64,000 nt of DNA from Cephalotus follicularis (taxonomy: Eukaryota; Streptophyta; Magnoliopsida; Oxalidales; Cephalotaceae). The stretch spans positions 524,312 through 588,311 of the forward strand of contig BDDD01002110.1 of NCBI GenBank assembly GCA_001972305.1, written 5' to 3'. The position numbers and the translations under genes are program-made. A model generated the notes under the pieces. It searched no databases. It was not told where the DNA came from and worked only from the letters and a program-made list of their open reading frames with translations. Shown one piece after another: positions 20,196 to 32,259 of this stretch. Position 1 is the first letter of the stretch. The number at the start of each line of letters is the position of its first letter.

Positions 20196-22905
20196 CCCCC
20201 GGACGGCGTGTGTCGCTACAGGTCATAATACAGAACCTATCATAACATAGCATAATTTATCTGAACAAAAACATAACTTTAACTAAACATAAACGTTAAT
20301 TTATTAGCCAAAACGTGGCGGACATAGCATAACTGAAAAAGACTGTTCAAACTTAAAACTTAACATAATTCAAAAGTCAGAATACTGAAACATTAACCAA
20401 ATACCATATTGTTCATGACCACTAAAAATCAAAGACACTTAAGGATCACACTCCTAGGGATCCATGACATAAGGTGGTCAACTCTCATTCACACATTCCC
20501 CCGTTGCTCCTGATAACCTGCCGCATGGAAAACAAAAACGCTGCTGAGCAAACCTCAGTACGGATAAGGAAAGAAAAAGCAGTAAACAATAAGTTTAAAA
20601 GCAGTAAAATTTCAATAAAATCCATAACAGAAATCTTAAGCAATTAAAACAATTTAATCGTATTCGAATTTCTATAAAATACCAATTTTCATATATGAAA
20701 CATCTCAAAACATCATTTCATGATTGATAATGTCATACTGAGCCACATACATATCACATTTCATCACATAGATTGGCAAGGGTGGCGCTAATTCCACATG
20801 CCCAATAGAATTGAAGTGTACGGCACTACACAAGTCAATTATCACATATCATTTCATATCACATAACCATATACTAGAATCGATTCATATGCCTCTATCA
20901 TACATAGCGGATCCATAAATCCACCTCATGGGATTTATTCATAACATTCAGAGACTACTTAGACTAATCACACCGCTACGGAAGTGTCATATCCCCGTGC
21001 CAGGACTACGACATGCCTATGGTACGCCCCATAGGTGGGTACAATACTCAGTATTCGATCATTTCGAACACATCACTTTAAAACACATCAATATGCTTTC
21101 TCAAAACATATTTGAAAATCCTTCACAACGATATCATAACATACATTTCATAGTCAAAACATCAACTCATTTATTTTTCGTGATAAAGAGATGATCATTT
21201 CATAACATATCGTAACGTATCTTAGCATAAGAATAAAGTCAGGAACATTTAATTTCATAAAATGTCAAAAACCAACTTCATTTTCGAAATATAATCCAAT
21301 TCATAAATCGAAAGAACATAGCATAAAACAAAACTGATTTCAGTTCGATAACCAGATAGCCAAGGAACGATAGAAATCCATACCTTATGCGTTCACAAAA
21401 GCACTTACGAAAAGATTGTTAATTCAACTCCCCTTTTGAAGCACAACAATCTAAAAGACACCCAAAACCATTCATATAAGGGTCTAAGAAATATTAGAGA
21501 CATTAAACAGACTCATTACAGTGTTTAGAAAAGACCCGGATTGATTCGTAGAACAAATGGATCAAAATAGTTGAAAACAAAAATTTTATGGGCAAAACAG
21601 CCAACTGTCACAGAGTTCTAGTCGACTGTTGAAGCTTGGCAGCCGACTGTTCAACAGGGCCAGCCGACTACTCAACAGAAACAGTCGACTGCTTTCATAT
21701 GGCAGCCGACTGCTCAACAAAACTAGCTAACTGTTCAAAAAAAAACAGCCAACTGTTCTGGACAACAGAACAGCAGAAACTTGACATTTTCAACACAAAA
21801 ATTGCCCAATCATGAATAACATCATACCAGAGACATATGAACATATTCCCAAGACATTATATGATGTGTAGATCACGCAAAAACACATAATTGACATGAA
21901 GAAGCATACAGGTAGTGATTAACTTCAAGAGATATGGAAGAACCTTTAAACATATGCATATTTACAAGTCCAAATTTATGCCCATAATCATTAAAACATA
22001 TTTAAAACCATATTACAGTTTATGTGATGTGTCCAAAGACTGACCAATCGATTTAGAACAACAATTCTAACATGACATGAATTGACAGGAAACCAAATAA
22101 CTCCTAACAACCTATTTAGCATGAATACAACGTAACAAAGTGAAATAAACCATCACAGCGGGATTTACTAACCTGTAATGGTATTGGAAACACAGAAAAC
22201 AGTAGAAGAACACCACAGTTCAAGGATTACTTGGCTGTTTGCAGGAAAACGAAGACAATAAAGTAAACAATACACAAACAACCTTAAGCCAACCAAAGGA
22301 AAAGGAACCAAAGGAGATTACCTTTGTAATCTGTTGAAACAACTCCACAAGAGTAACAAACAGGCTTCACAAAGCAGAATTTGGCAGTGACAGGTAGAGG
22401 AAACGGATTGCATATCACAACACTGTAGCTCTCTTAAAACAGGGATGAAAAGAATGACTGGAGGAATTGATAAGGAAGAAGAGGAGACAAGAATCAGTTT
22501 AATAAGGAAGAATAAGATTGAAGACGTGTGGATTTGTTGAGGGAAAGAGAGAGTTTCAGGAGAGGAGAGGAGAAGAAAGGAAAGAAAAGAAGAGAGAAAA
22601 GGAAAAAAATGAAGGAAAAATAAAAATAAAAATAAAAGAAATATGTTTTATAATAAAAGAAGTGTTTTAATAATTTTTAAAGCTGCAAAATAAAATAGAG
22701 TTTTGATAAAATTAAAAGATATAAACATAGTCCCAACCCAACATTGCATACTATATCCAAAAAATCAGGCTGGTATCAAACAACCCAAATCACATAAGCC
22801 CAAAACACAGGGCAACGGACTTAAATTTAAAACAAATTAAAAATCCCGAAAACAAATATATATATAAAAGTTCGTAACACATATACGAACAAGTAGGGTA
22901 TTACA
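20196..22905 (-). mobile_element. EL1 5' LTR, main part
   Basis: Its right end TGTAATACCC (minus strand, starting 22905) and following 650 bp match the 3' LTR at 1-656. Its left end completes the 12 bp left at 7465-7476 once EL2 and EL3 are taken out. Length about 2.7 kb. Just outside, CTGCT (22906-22910) should be the target-site duplication; the partner is off-window. Confidence 0.85.
21600..21753. repeat. GTCGAC-type array in EL1 LTR, 21 bp period, 8 sites
   Basis: Sites at 21600 (GCCAAC), 21621 (GTCGAC), 21642 (GCCGAC), 21663 (GCCGAC), 21684 (GTCGAC), 21705 (GCCGAC), 21726 (GCTAAC) and 21748 (GCCAAC): six exact 21-bp steps, then 22, where an A-run has gained a base. The LTR ends differ from those of EL2/EL3. 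Confidence 0.95.
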
Positions 22906-23640
22906 CTGCTGATGTACTGGCTTTGGGAAAGTCCAAGCAATCTACTAGATCTACTCTTTAGATCTTCATTCTCTAAAACGTAGAAAGTCTCTCCCAAATC
23001 CTTTTTGGAGAAGTTCTTGCTTAACTGTACTTCAACATACCTACATCATTCTCTAGGTGTAGTATGTCTTTCACATACAATGCCAAGAAAGTGATTTCTG
23101 GGTTATCCTGTTTCCGGTAGACATTAGTCTTATCCATATTTTTAATAAAATCAAAATGAATATTTCAACTACGGGATGCTTGCTTAAGGTCATAGACCTT
23201 TGGATCTTGCACCTCTTGCGCAAATTCTCCTCGGATGTAAACATCTTGGGTTTGGGACATAAAGATGTCCTCTTCAAGATAGTCACTCTTTCAGACTGTC
23301 TTGATATCCATTTGTCATAGCTCATTATCACAATGGACAAAGCAAGCATAATCCGAATGGACTAAAGCATTGCAACTGGTCAGAAAGTTCTCAGTATACA
23401 GACCTCTTGTCTTAGTGTATATCCTTTTGCGAAAAATTGTGCTTTAAAAAGGTTTCAACCTTTACCATTAACGCCAATCTTCCTCTTGAAGATTTACTTG
23501 CATCTTATAGGATTTTAAGCCTTCGGGTGCGTGTACCAAGTCCCTCACTTGGTAGGCGTATATGGAGTCATTTTCGGATTTCATGATCTATTATCGTGTC
23601 CTGGAATCAGTGCTCTTCACTGCTTCCTTGTAGCTGACAG
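22906..23640 (-). pseudogene. EL4 copia reverse transcriptase, heavily frameshifted
   Basis: Mixed frames on the minus strand give recognisable copia RT pieces: EAVKSTDSR-like and ENDSIYAYQ near 23560-23630, AQFFAKGYT near 23430, then VAML.SIRIML (23330-23360), FTSEE-AQEVQDPKVYDLKQASRSWNIHF (in pieces, 23150-23250), FLALYVKDILHLENDVGML (YVDD box as YVKD, near 23060-23110) and SRLLGLSQ-like sequence near 22920-22960. The catalytic box is mutated and the reading frame changes repeatedly. Confidence 0.75.
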
Positions 23641-24324
23641 GCTCGTCATCTCGCTGACGTTAGGTTTATCAGTGCCTTAATGAGAAAACCTTATTTTTCA
23701 AGCGTTGTCAAAAACCTTTGCCTGATCTCCTCTCTAGAGGAGTGCCTTACCGAGACTCTATCTCAGATTGGGATCATTTCCCAATTATGTCTTTAGAAGA
23801 ATAAACTTCTACTTCCTTATCATCCTGTGGGTTTCTACCTGGTGGAAACTCTCTTTGTTTCACCTAACTCCCATTGCTTCCTGCAATCAGGTGTTCCTTC
23901 TCTAGGAATTTTTGCAGTACGCAAAATAAAACCATATTTGTTCGTAGGGATGGTAGAAGTAATATCCTAAGCACATCTTAGAATATTCCACAAACCGGCA
24001 ATGTCTCAATCTTGCCTCCAGCTTAGAAGGTTTTTGCCTTCTTATATAAACTGGACATCCTTAACCCTCAAACGATTTAGACCGGGTTTCCTCCATTTAT
24101 GATCTCCTTGATCATATGATATCCTCTCAATATTAGAGGAAACAGATTTCAAAGGAATCCAGATTAGGATATGCTCTGCCAACTACAGTGCATTACCCAG
24201 ACTAAGATTTTGGAAGATGTGTAAAAGACATAATGGACCTTACCATTCTCTACTTCTTGTCATAAATCCATGACTCTTTCATATGATTTTAGACTTGTTT
24301 TCCTCTTGAAACACTTACCCAAAA

Positions 24325-24534
24325 TCATGATAAAACACCGATGATGGTATTGACGTAGTCAAAATCTCCGTTTGCATTAACCGATATTGGTTCACTACCG
24401 TCGGTGTGGACTAAACCTAATATGTCCACCATCCTATCTCCTCGTACGGAGAAGGGAGATTTGGTCATCACACCAATCACACATGGTGCACACGTTGGAG
24501 AGGACCACATGTCCTGGATGTCCTCATAGATCAT
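24325..24534 (-). pseudogene. EL4 copia integrase core, start
   Basis: Reads CAPCVIGVMTKSPFS, then VDILGLVHTDGSEPISV and GDFDYVNTIIGVL, matching the copia integrase pattern in which a C-x2-C zinc end (GK-TK-PF) precedes LxLVHTDVCGP with the first catalytic Asp (HTD). The frame closes at 24325; the rest of the core up to RT (23640-24320) is only faintly readable. Confidence 0.75.
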
Positions 24535-25130
24535 CCTTAACCATTGTGTCTTCCTATCATCTCTAGGATGACCTAATCAACAATGCAATAATAATGAAGC
24601 ATTTATATCTTTTATTAATTTGTTCCTTTGAATTGTCAATATAATGTTATGGTAATTGTATAAGACATAGTTCTCTTCTGTCCACGTGCCTCTTACATTA
24701 ACTTGAACATTGAAATGTATAAGACTAAAAATTTATACCAAAAATTTGAGCTTCCAGCTCATCTTATACATATATCACACAGAAGTTCATGACCTCTCTT
24801 GGTCAAAATCCACCTTTACAGTCCTCGACTGGGTGCCATACAACTCCTCGAGTTGTGTAAGCACGACACACAAGGTTTGTGAGTGCATAACTTCATCATG
24901 CAGAATTGTGGCAACATGCCAACAATTGATAGGGTACGAGCTCGATAATCTTCGTTCCACCATTTAGCCCAACTGGACTTGTGATGGTCGGATACATCGT
25001 TCACTAGCTCGGGGTTATCTAAGTCATCACATGAGCGACTCTCATGCTCGTGAGAATGTTACGCTAAACGCGTTTCCATTCAGTGAAATACGGATGTTCG
25101 AGTTTTGGAGTGTTAAACGTGTTTGATGTT
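24535..25130. other. Unassigned interval inside EL4
   Basis: No coding sequence, repeat or signal I can name. Position suggests decayed copia gag or early pol. Short frames here show no family motif. Confidence 0.4.
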
Positions 25131-25179
25131 GGTTTGTGTTGTTTGCCAATTTGAGTATATAATCAAGTATGTAAAACTA

Positions 25180-26040
25180 GCAACCTATATGAGGAAAAAG
25201 AAACACAATATTAACATATCATTCCATTTATATTTTTACCATAATCCTTGGTCTTTTGCAATTATGGCTCCTCCCACTATTCTAATCGTATCCCACACCT
25301 CCAATGTCGAACTCGAGAAGCCTCTTACCTCCTAGTAGGGATCGGAATCTATCCCTCCCTGTCATGATTTCAGCTTTGGCATGACAAATAACAATAGGGA
25401 ATAGTTAGGCTTAAAGCACCATATTTACATTAGGGCCTCTTGCCCAAAATGTAAGATCCGATACAAATTGCGGCCTCCCAGCCCATACAATCCACAGCTT
25501 TGGCGTGCCAATAGTATGACCCCATTATAAGTCCAAACCCACAATCCTCAAAGAAATGAACCCGTTTTGACACCCACACGCTTTGGCCTGTCAGAGTGCC
25601 AAAACATGATTATTTCCTTCCAGTGCACCTCACAATGAAATTGAACAAAAATGGTCATACGGGGGACCTCTGCTTTGGCAGTGCTATCCCTAATATGTCC
25701 ACACCATTCAACGAAAACTATGGAAGGCCAACGACGGGACAACCTTATGTCCCACCGGTTATGGACTTATTATTTCACAAGTTGGAGGAATTTGGTCTCA
25801 TCAAATTTTATATATTACCATGCCGTTAATTAGATTGATTTTATCTTCCAAACCAATTGAGCGGCTTAGCATGCTTGACGTGTTTGGATTGTTTGCAAAA
25901 AAGAAAACATCCATCTCATGCAACCTATTTCCCACGTAGAAATAAATAAGGTCTGGCCAGGGACTAAATCTATGAGTGATCACACATGCCAATGTGATCG
26001 CTCGATCTCCTAGGTGAATTATTTAAAACTACTTTATTAC
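25180..26040 (+). repeat. Dispersed repeat R1, copy 1
   Basis: Shares an ordered set of blocks with 61540-62290 on the same strand: CTCCCACTATTCTAATCGTA, TCAAAGAAAT near a CCCACAATCCTC block, CAAAACATGATTATTTCCTTCCAG, AATTTGGTCTCATCAAATTTT and CATCCATCTCAT. Divergence is high. No coding capacity. It may be part of an LTR or a non-autonomous element; class unknown. Confidence 0.6.
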
Positions 26041-26601
26041 AAAATGCACCACGCATACATGGCCTTCACTTGGTCTTGTAACTTCCTTTATCTTCCTCTA
26101 CATGCTCCTTTGTTATTCTTCTCTTCTTTGTTTACAAAAAGAAATTTCTCAAAATACATTTAAAAATAAAGAACAGAATACAAAATGGAGGGAGAGAGAA
26201 TAAAACAAATAAGGAATCAATGGTGCTCGCAGGCAACCAAATTACAGACCAAATAAAAGCACAAGCTAACAAAGCAAATTAAACCATCCACAAAAGAAAT
26301 CAAAAGCTAGGTCCAGTCCCATAACCAGCCATCATGCATAAGACATTTAAAATCTACATCCACTATAGACTTTAAATAAACACAAGTAATTTCAATTTCC
26401 GATGGCCAATCGAAATAATTCCACAAGTCCGCCGACACTCCAATAAACCTCCCATTAGATTATTTAAAACCTAGTTTCCCGGAAAAAAATTATTTTATAA
26501 AACAACTATGGGAAGGGAATTGAACCAGAATTTTAGGTACTTTAAATTTTCCAAAATAGCCACCAAAACCGAAATTAAAGTCCAATTGAAATTAAACGGA
26601 T

Positions 26602-26614
26602 CGCTTTGATGCCA
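26602..26614 (-). other. EL4 primer binding site (putative)
   Basis: On the minus strand, TGGCATCAAAGCG follows the presumed LTR end by two bases. It resembles the tRNA-Met site TGGTATCAGAGC with two changes. Confidence 0.5.
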
Positions 26615-26616
26615 CT

Positions 26617-29170
26617 TGGTGGAAACCTGGAAAGGGTTCCCAGTCGATTTGGTCCTAGGACGCAACTGTGTATAATTTTAATTTTTTTAAAACACCAAGA
26701 CTGGAAGTCATGGTCCACAGTTACATCTTAGTACCAAATTGAAAAGCCTAGGATCTCCGTTCAATTAACAATCAAACTAAAAACAAGAACAAGCATGCAC
26801 AAAAAGATAAACCGAACACACGTCGGTAACAATAAAAGTAAGAGCGAAGCAATCATACCAATGTTGGAGGCTCCACCACTTTGCCGCTACATGCTTACAG
26901 TAGCAACTACCAGTCACCAGTAACACCGCTTGATTTCGGACAGTCCACGTTAGGTTCGATCTTGACATCACCGGACTCCAAAAAAACTGCTCTATCCATT
27001 TCTGGCGGAGACACGCCGGGAAGCACCCCGGAAGACGGCGAACAGCGGCGGCGACTCACTGAGTTCGGACTCAGTAAGTCTCGGTCAACACGCCATTGAC
27101 CGTCCTTGACATATGTTGACACCAACACCCCAACGAACACACTGGTGGCTGAGACTCGGCCTGGAACGCAGAGAACGCCCAGCGGCGAGTCACGGGGTTG
27201 ACTCGCCATTCGTCATCAGCGGCCGTAAAGCCACCAAACGGCTCAGCGACACCAGCTTGACACACCCTAACCCAAGACTCGTCGTGACTCGGCATGGAAC
27301 GCCAAGTCACAGTAGCCCGACGCATCAACTCAACCAGTTGACTCACCACGCACAAACACAGGCCAAAACATACGGGAAACGCAAAACAAAGATCAAAATG
27401 GATATAGCCATTGATTGGCTCCACCCACTGTGATCAACGGCGGTGGAAGAGACGCCGGGAGCAATCGGAGGAAGAAAAGGCGATCTGCTGCCAGAGAGAA
27501 AAGAGGGGAGAAAACGGGAGAGATGAGGGAGGAGACATACCGGGGAAGGACGCTCGACTCCACCAGAACACCGGCGTGAAGCGCCATCACCTTCTCCGGC
27601 AGAAACGCGCCCCTTAGGAAGGCTGCGCACAAAGCGCAGTCTCTCGGTCGGCATATGGCGCACGAATGCGGGAGAGAATTTGAGGGAGAGAGTGTGAGAG
27701 AGATTAAGAGAGAGATTTTTAAAAATTGATTTTAAAATACATTTTTGACTTAATAAAAATTAAGTCGCTCTCTCTTTCTCTTATATTTCTTTTCTCCTTT
27801 ATAATTTTAAAGTCTCTTTCAAAATTAAAATGTTTCTCCCTTTTTTTGTAAATTAAAGACACTCTCTTCAATTTTGATTTAATAAAATTAAATCATGCTC
27901 CGGTTTCAAATCTCTTATATATCAAGATGACTATTAGTGGAACGAAAAACAAACCACTAATGTCAAAATAATATATACTAGTTAAAAAAACTAGATTTAC
28001 CACCAAGCGAGCATGTGTGAAGCATGCTCACTTTTCCAATAATCAGGCGGGACCCGAAAGCCCGGTGGAATTCCGGTACGATGATAAATTTCTCAGAACA
28101 TCCCAAAGTTCAGGTACGACTATCCAGCTAATAGTCCCGGTGTGATTTATAATCACCCCCGGATCCGCGGACCAAAAAGTACCACGTCTATCATTCGTTA
28201 ACCGGTTCCCTAGTACTTTATCACTATCATCGGTTTGCGTGCCATGTATCCTTCATCATCTCGGCTTTGATCGCGGACTAGGGTTTGGATAAATTTCACC
28301 CCTAGGAAAACCGCAATAACTATAATTCTATCAATGCAACGAGACTATGGGAGATATCCCCGTAAACCTCTTGTTCCCAATCTCCCATACCCGGCCAGGA
28401 TTTTAAGTCTTCAACAATCATAGATGTTATAGAGCCTGTAACCCTCAACACGGGTGTGACGATCCCATCTTGCGAACTCACCCATACATCTCAATGCAGC
28501 TCCCACAAGGCCCAAAGACAACCCTTTTGCCAGCAAGTGGCTAGTGCTGGGGAAGGCAGAAATCAAAGCCAAGAAGTTATTGCACAATGTATTCCTACCG
28601 CTCAGGTCTAACGATACAACGTAAATCAAGTATGATCTACTAGTCAACTTTGAGTAAGCACTACCGCGACAATAAGAACTCTATTGACAGAAGTGTTGAC
28701 TCTCCAAATAGATAACCTATGGTGGGTCAGTTCAGTGTCGTCCCTCTGCACGTACCCTGCATCAGCTTTAGGGTAAAACCTAAATGGCAATGAGATGATC
28801 CATCCTCCTTTACCATTCAGAGCAAGCATAACACGGCAAGTCTTTGCGGTTCATCAATTTTCCTAAGAAAGTGAACCTATAACTTGGAACTTCTGTCACA
28901 AGGGAGTAAGGATCTCATTCTCATAACCTCTCAGGCACGAGATCCAACCCTTTATGGATAGGGCGCTATATGTGTATTCTGTTGACATGGTGATCAACTG
29001 ATCCATTGAAACGGTTTGGGATTCTACATATAGCAAGATGCCAATATTTTATTTAAAATGCACAATAAAACATGAATGGAACTAAGAATGTACGATTCAA
29101 GAGTGTGTCATATGTCAACAACATATGCCTGCAGCCTTCTCGTGGCTTGCAGGGACACCCTAATCCAACA
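26617..29170 (-). mobile_element. EL4 5' LTR (about 2.55 kb)
   Basis: On the minus strand it opens with TGTTGGATTAGGGTGTCC at 29170 and closes with TTTCCACCA at 26617, a near-matching TGTTGG/CCACCA end pair, followed by a primer-like site. It joins EL5 coding sequence abruptly at 29171. It contains a GC-rich, pyrimidine-biased stretch at 27000-27660 with overlapping frames on both strands, which I do not take as genes. No second copy lies in the window, so the boundaries rest on the ends alone. Confidence 0.55.
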
Positions 29171-29416
29171 GTTTTCATGATACAGAAATACGTACCTGAC
29201 CCTTCTCATATATTGAGCTATAACCCTAGTTTTATCAGTGATGACCTATCGTATGAAGAAAGGCCGATACAGATTTTGGACAGAAAGGAGAAAGTTTTGA
29301 GGAACAAGACTATTCCTATTGTGAAGGTATTGTGGCAGTTTCACGGGGTAGAAGAAGCTACATGGGAACGTGAAGCTGATATGATAGAGACATTTCCTCA
29401 CATGTTTGGAATGTAA
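29171..29416 (+). pseudogene. EL5 pol end: chromodomain-like tail
   Basis: Starts mid-domain at KYVPDPSHILSYNPSF, then LSYEERPIQILDRKEKVLR, TIPIVKVLWQFHG and EEATWEREADMIETFPHMFGM, stop at 29416. It closely parallels EL3 17200-17427, here with an intact 3' end. The upstream pol is missing: EL4 LTR begins immediately at 29170. The rest should lie left of the window beyond EL4. Confidence 0.88.
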
Positions 29417-30321
29417 AGCTAAATTCGACGACGAATTTTCTGTAAGGATGAGGGAATGTAATGACCGCAATTTCAATTCGATGTATAATGTATAATTCAT
29501 GAATAAAATTATACATTTATCTAAGATTTAATTGGTAAGTGTCCTTTTATTTGGCTATTGTTATTGTGGTTATGAAAGGATGAGTTAAGTGATGGAAATT
29601 ATAAGGAATCAGGGCACTTGTGTGTCAACGCCATGCATTGATGTCGACGCCAAGTAACAATGAAACGTACTTAAGGCTTCTTGCCTTAAGGCGTTGACAC
29701 CATGTGAGGACGTTAACGTCCATTGCTGGTGAACTGAAGGGGATAGGCGTTAACGCGACTAGGGGTAGATTGTTAATTCAAAGGCATGAAGTCAACGCGT
29801 CGATGCCCAGCATTGACGTTGACACCTAAGCTGTCAACAGAGTAAGTTAAACAAGGACAGAAGATGCGTGACGGATGGCACTTCTCATTCCCCATGCTCT
29901 ATACTAACGAAAAGTGAGAGGGAGGAGATTGATGGAGGTCACATCGACCTGCCATCCCTACCATGCCGTGAGGAAAGAGAGAGAGGGGTTAAGACTCCAT
30001 TAAAAACACCCTTCACATCTTCTCCAAAAGGCTACCGTTAATGGAAGTGAGGGAGAGATATTGTCCCGCCATTGTTGAACCGAGAGAAGGAGCTTGAGAA
30101 CCAAAGGTTAGAACCTGGACTTGGAGAAATTGAAAAGCTTAAAGTAGAGGACTTTCGATTCCTACCGTGGAATCAAAGGTTGGGTTTATGACATGTTTTT
30201 GAAAATATGGCATGTATATTGTGTTATGGTGATTGTGAATGCTTGCATGTTGATCATAAGTGTGAATCCATGCCTGATTGAAGTGATTTTGGAACAAATT
30301 GTCTTGCAGCATTTGATTTAC

Positions 30322-30594
30322 GTCGACGCCTAAGTGATTGACGTTAATGCCATACTGGAAATAATCGATGATTCGTACTGTTAGGATGATTTACATCGAC
30401 GCCTAAGTGGTTGACATTAACGCCTTAGTGGAAACAGTTGATGTTTTGTACTGTTAGGATGATTTACGTTGACTCCTAAAAGGATGACGTTGACGCATAA
30501 ACCTACTAGTTTCTAGGACATCAACGCCTAAAAGGATGACGTTGACGCCTCAGGTTCCTACCTTAACGCGTCGACGACAATATTGAATGTTGAC
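30322..30594. repeat. GTCGAC/GTTGAC array in EL5 LTR
   Basis: Sites include 30322 (GTCGAC), 30343 (GTTAAT), 30395 (ATCGAC), 30416 (ATTAAC), 30468 and 30489 (GTTGAC), 30520 (ATCAAC), 30541 (GTTGAC), 30562 (CTTAAC), 30570 (GTCGAC) and 30589 (GTTGAC). Many steps are 21, but the phase is broken in places (52, 31, 8, 19). Confidence 0.75.
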
Positions 30595-31354
30595 GCCTAA
30601 GGTCCTTCCTTAGTGCGTTAACGCCCATTGTTGAATATTGATGCGTGAATGACATTAAGGCCTAAGATACACGTTGACGCCTAATATGCACGTCGACTCC
30701 AATAGTGGCTGTTTTACATTCTGAGCATATGGTTGCTTGCATTTTGCTTGTTTGATTCTTAGAATCATCCAATGATTGTAATGCTTGAGTGATTGCACAT
30801 TATTGAAAGTAATATATTGTTATAGATATTATAAATCTATCTAGTGATTTCAAGGGATTTATTATTGATGCTATATGCATAATCAAAGGTTTTCTATTAC
30901 TGCTTTAAAAGAAAACTAGGTGTATTGTTTTGTTTCCTCAAAAAGGGAACTTAGTGAAGTGTTTTGTTGTTCCCTCCAAGTGAGGTACAGTTAGTGAAGT
31001 GTTTTATCCTTTCCCAAATGGGATCTTATCAAGTGTTTATAGTTTTCTCAAAAGAGATTTTATTGAAATGTTTGCCGTTTTCTCAAAAGAAAACTAGTGT
31101 TATTTTACATATTATATATGTAATTTCAGTGATTGATTGTGATTGAAGTGATGTCGATAGTTTAGTGAACGGACTGTATCGGATGTGCCAGGAGTTGGCT
31201 CTAGCTTATTCACCAAATTTATCTGCCATGCAGACAATGAGTGTTACATTGCCTGCCAAGTGCCGGGTGGTTGTCAGGTGGTACATCGATTGAGCTAGGA
31301 GGTAGCAGGAGATTAGTGATTGATTGTACCCTTGTGCGGTATTCTTGATAAGTG

Positions 31355-31378
31355 ATATATATATATATATATGTGTGT

Positions 31379-31424
<46 letters not shown>
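31355..31424 (+). repeat. (AT)n-(GT)n microsatellite
   Basis: An AT run passes into a GT run with one GTAT interruption. It lies in the EL5 LTR and is absent from the homologous place in EL3. Frames across it (poly His-Thr or Val-Cys) are artefacts. Confidence 0.95.
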
Positions 31425-31425
<1 letters not shown>

Positions 31426-31797
31426 CATTTATACATATATCTAGTGTTTAAAGATATAATTGTCATGCATGATTACATTCATATATTCATTGACGAAGAC
31501 TATTGGACAAGTGCTGCTGAAGCTCTACTTGGAGGCTTCTTATCTTAAGGTTGTTAAGTGAGTGTATTGTAATAAGTCATACTCTGTTGTTATATTTTAC
31601 ATTCTGAACATGTATTATGTAACTTGTATTGTAGTAAGCTTAAACACGTAGTATGGGCTGCGTGTGCATGCGAATACTTATGTAATCCAGTATTATAGAA
31701 GTCTTCCGCTAAAGTTTTAAAATTATTGGATTTTTATAAATGTTAGATTAATTGATAACAATGTTTAATAAATGGTAATTGAGAACGGGGTGTGACA

Positions 31798-32259
31798 TTA
31801 TTAGCATGCTCCCTCACTTCCATGGGTTACCCAATTAGGATGAATATATCTTCCTTCGTGAGTTTGAGGAGGTATGTGCTCTCATGAAACTCCAGCAATT
31901 ATCCGATGATACTGTCAAATTGAGATTCATAAACTTTTCTCTTAAGGAATGAGCCAAGAAGTGGCTCTATAGTCTGCCCAATGGTTCCATCTCTACATGG
32001 GATCATTTCACTATTTCATTCCTAAAGAAATTCTTTCCTCTCCATAAAACCAATAAGCTTAGGAACGACATTCTCCAGTTTCGTCAGCGACCCAATAATT
32101 ATTCTCTCGATGTATGGAACATTTTAAAGACCTCCTCTTAGGGTGTCCTCATCATGGTCTAAACACCTGGCATTTATACCAAATCATCTGTGAAGGCATT
32201 GATTACCAGACTAAGCAATTGGTCGAGTCGATGTGTCCTAATGAGTTCACCTCAGATAC
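31798..32259 (+). pseudogene. EL6: Athila-like gag, left part
   Basis: Reads MLPHFHGLPN, FLREFEEVCALMKLQQLSDD, then AKKWLYSLPNGSISTWDHF, SFLKKFFPLHKTNKLRNDI, GLNTWHLYQIICEGIDYQ and LVESMCPNEFTS, the same gag as the Athila-like fragment in EL1 but reaching further upstream. Stops and one frame change break it. It ends at EL7's left end; GATAC (32255-32259) against TATAC (41515-41519) is a 5-bp target-site duplication with one mismatch. Confidence 0.85.

Larger units (their letters stand above)
22906..29170 (-). mobile_element. EL4: decayed Ty1/copia element, 5' LTR to RT
   Basis: Minus-strand order: LTR 29170 to 26617, PBS-like site, a gag-less interval holding a dispersed repeat, integrase (24325-24534), then RT (23640-22906), cut off by EL1. 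RT lies after integrase, the copia order. Every domain is frameshifted and stop-ridden, so it is old. The RNase H and 3' LTR should lie left of the window. Whether the LTR and the pol piece belong to one copy is likely from orientation and order but not proven. Confidence 0.65.
29457..31797 (+). mobile_element. EL5 3' LTR (2341 bp)
   Basis: A purine run (AAGGATGAGGGA, 29444-29455) precedes TGTAATGACCGC, and the LTR ends GGGGTGTGACA at 31797. Same LTR superfamily as EL2 and EL3 but well diverged. It holds GTCGAC-type arrays (29624-29717 and 30322-30594) and a microsatellite. Confidence 0.85.

Noticed and set aside
27071-27663. Frames of 70-117 codons on both strands
   Set aside because: They lie within the putative EL4 LTR, overlap in opposite strands, and have no recognisable domain.
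31219-31548. His-Thr or Val-Cys repeat proteins
   Set aside because: Translation of a GT microsatellite.
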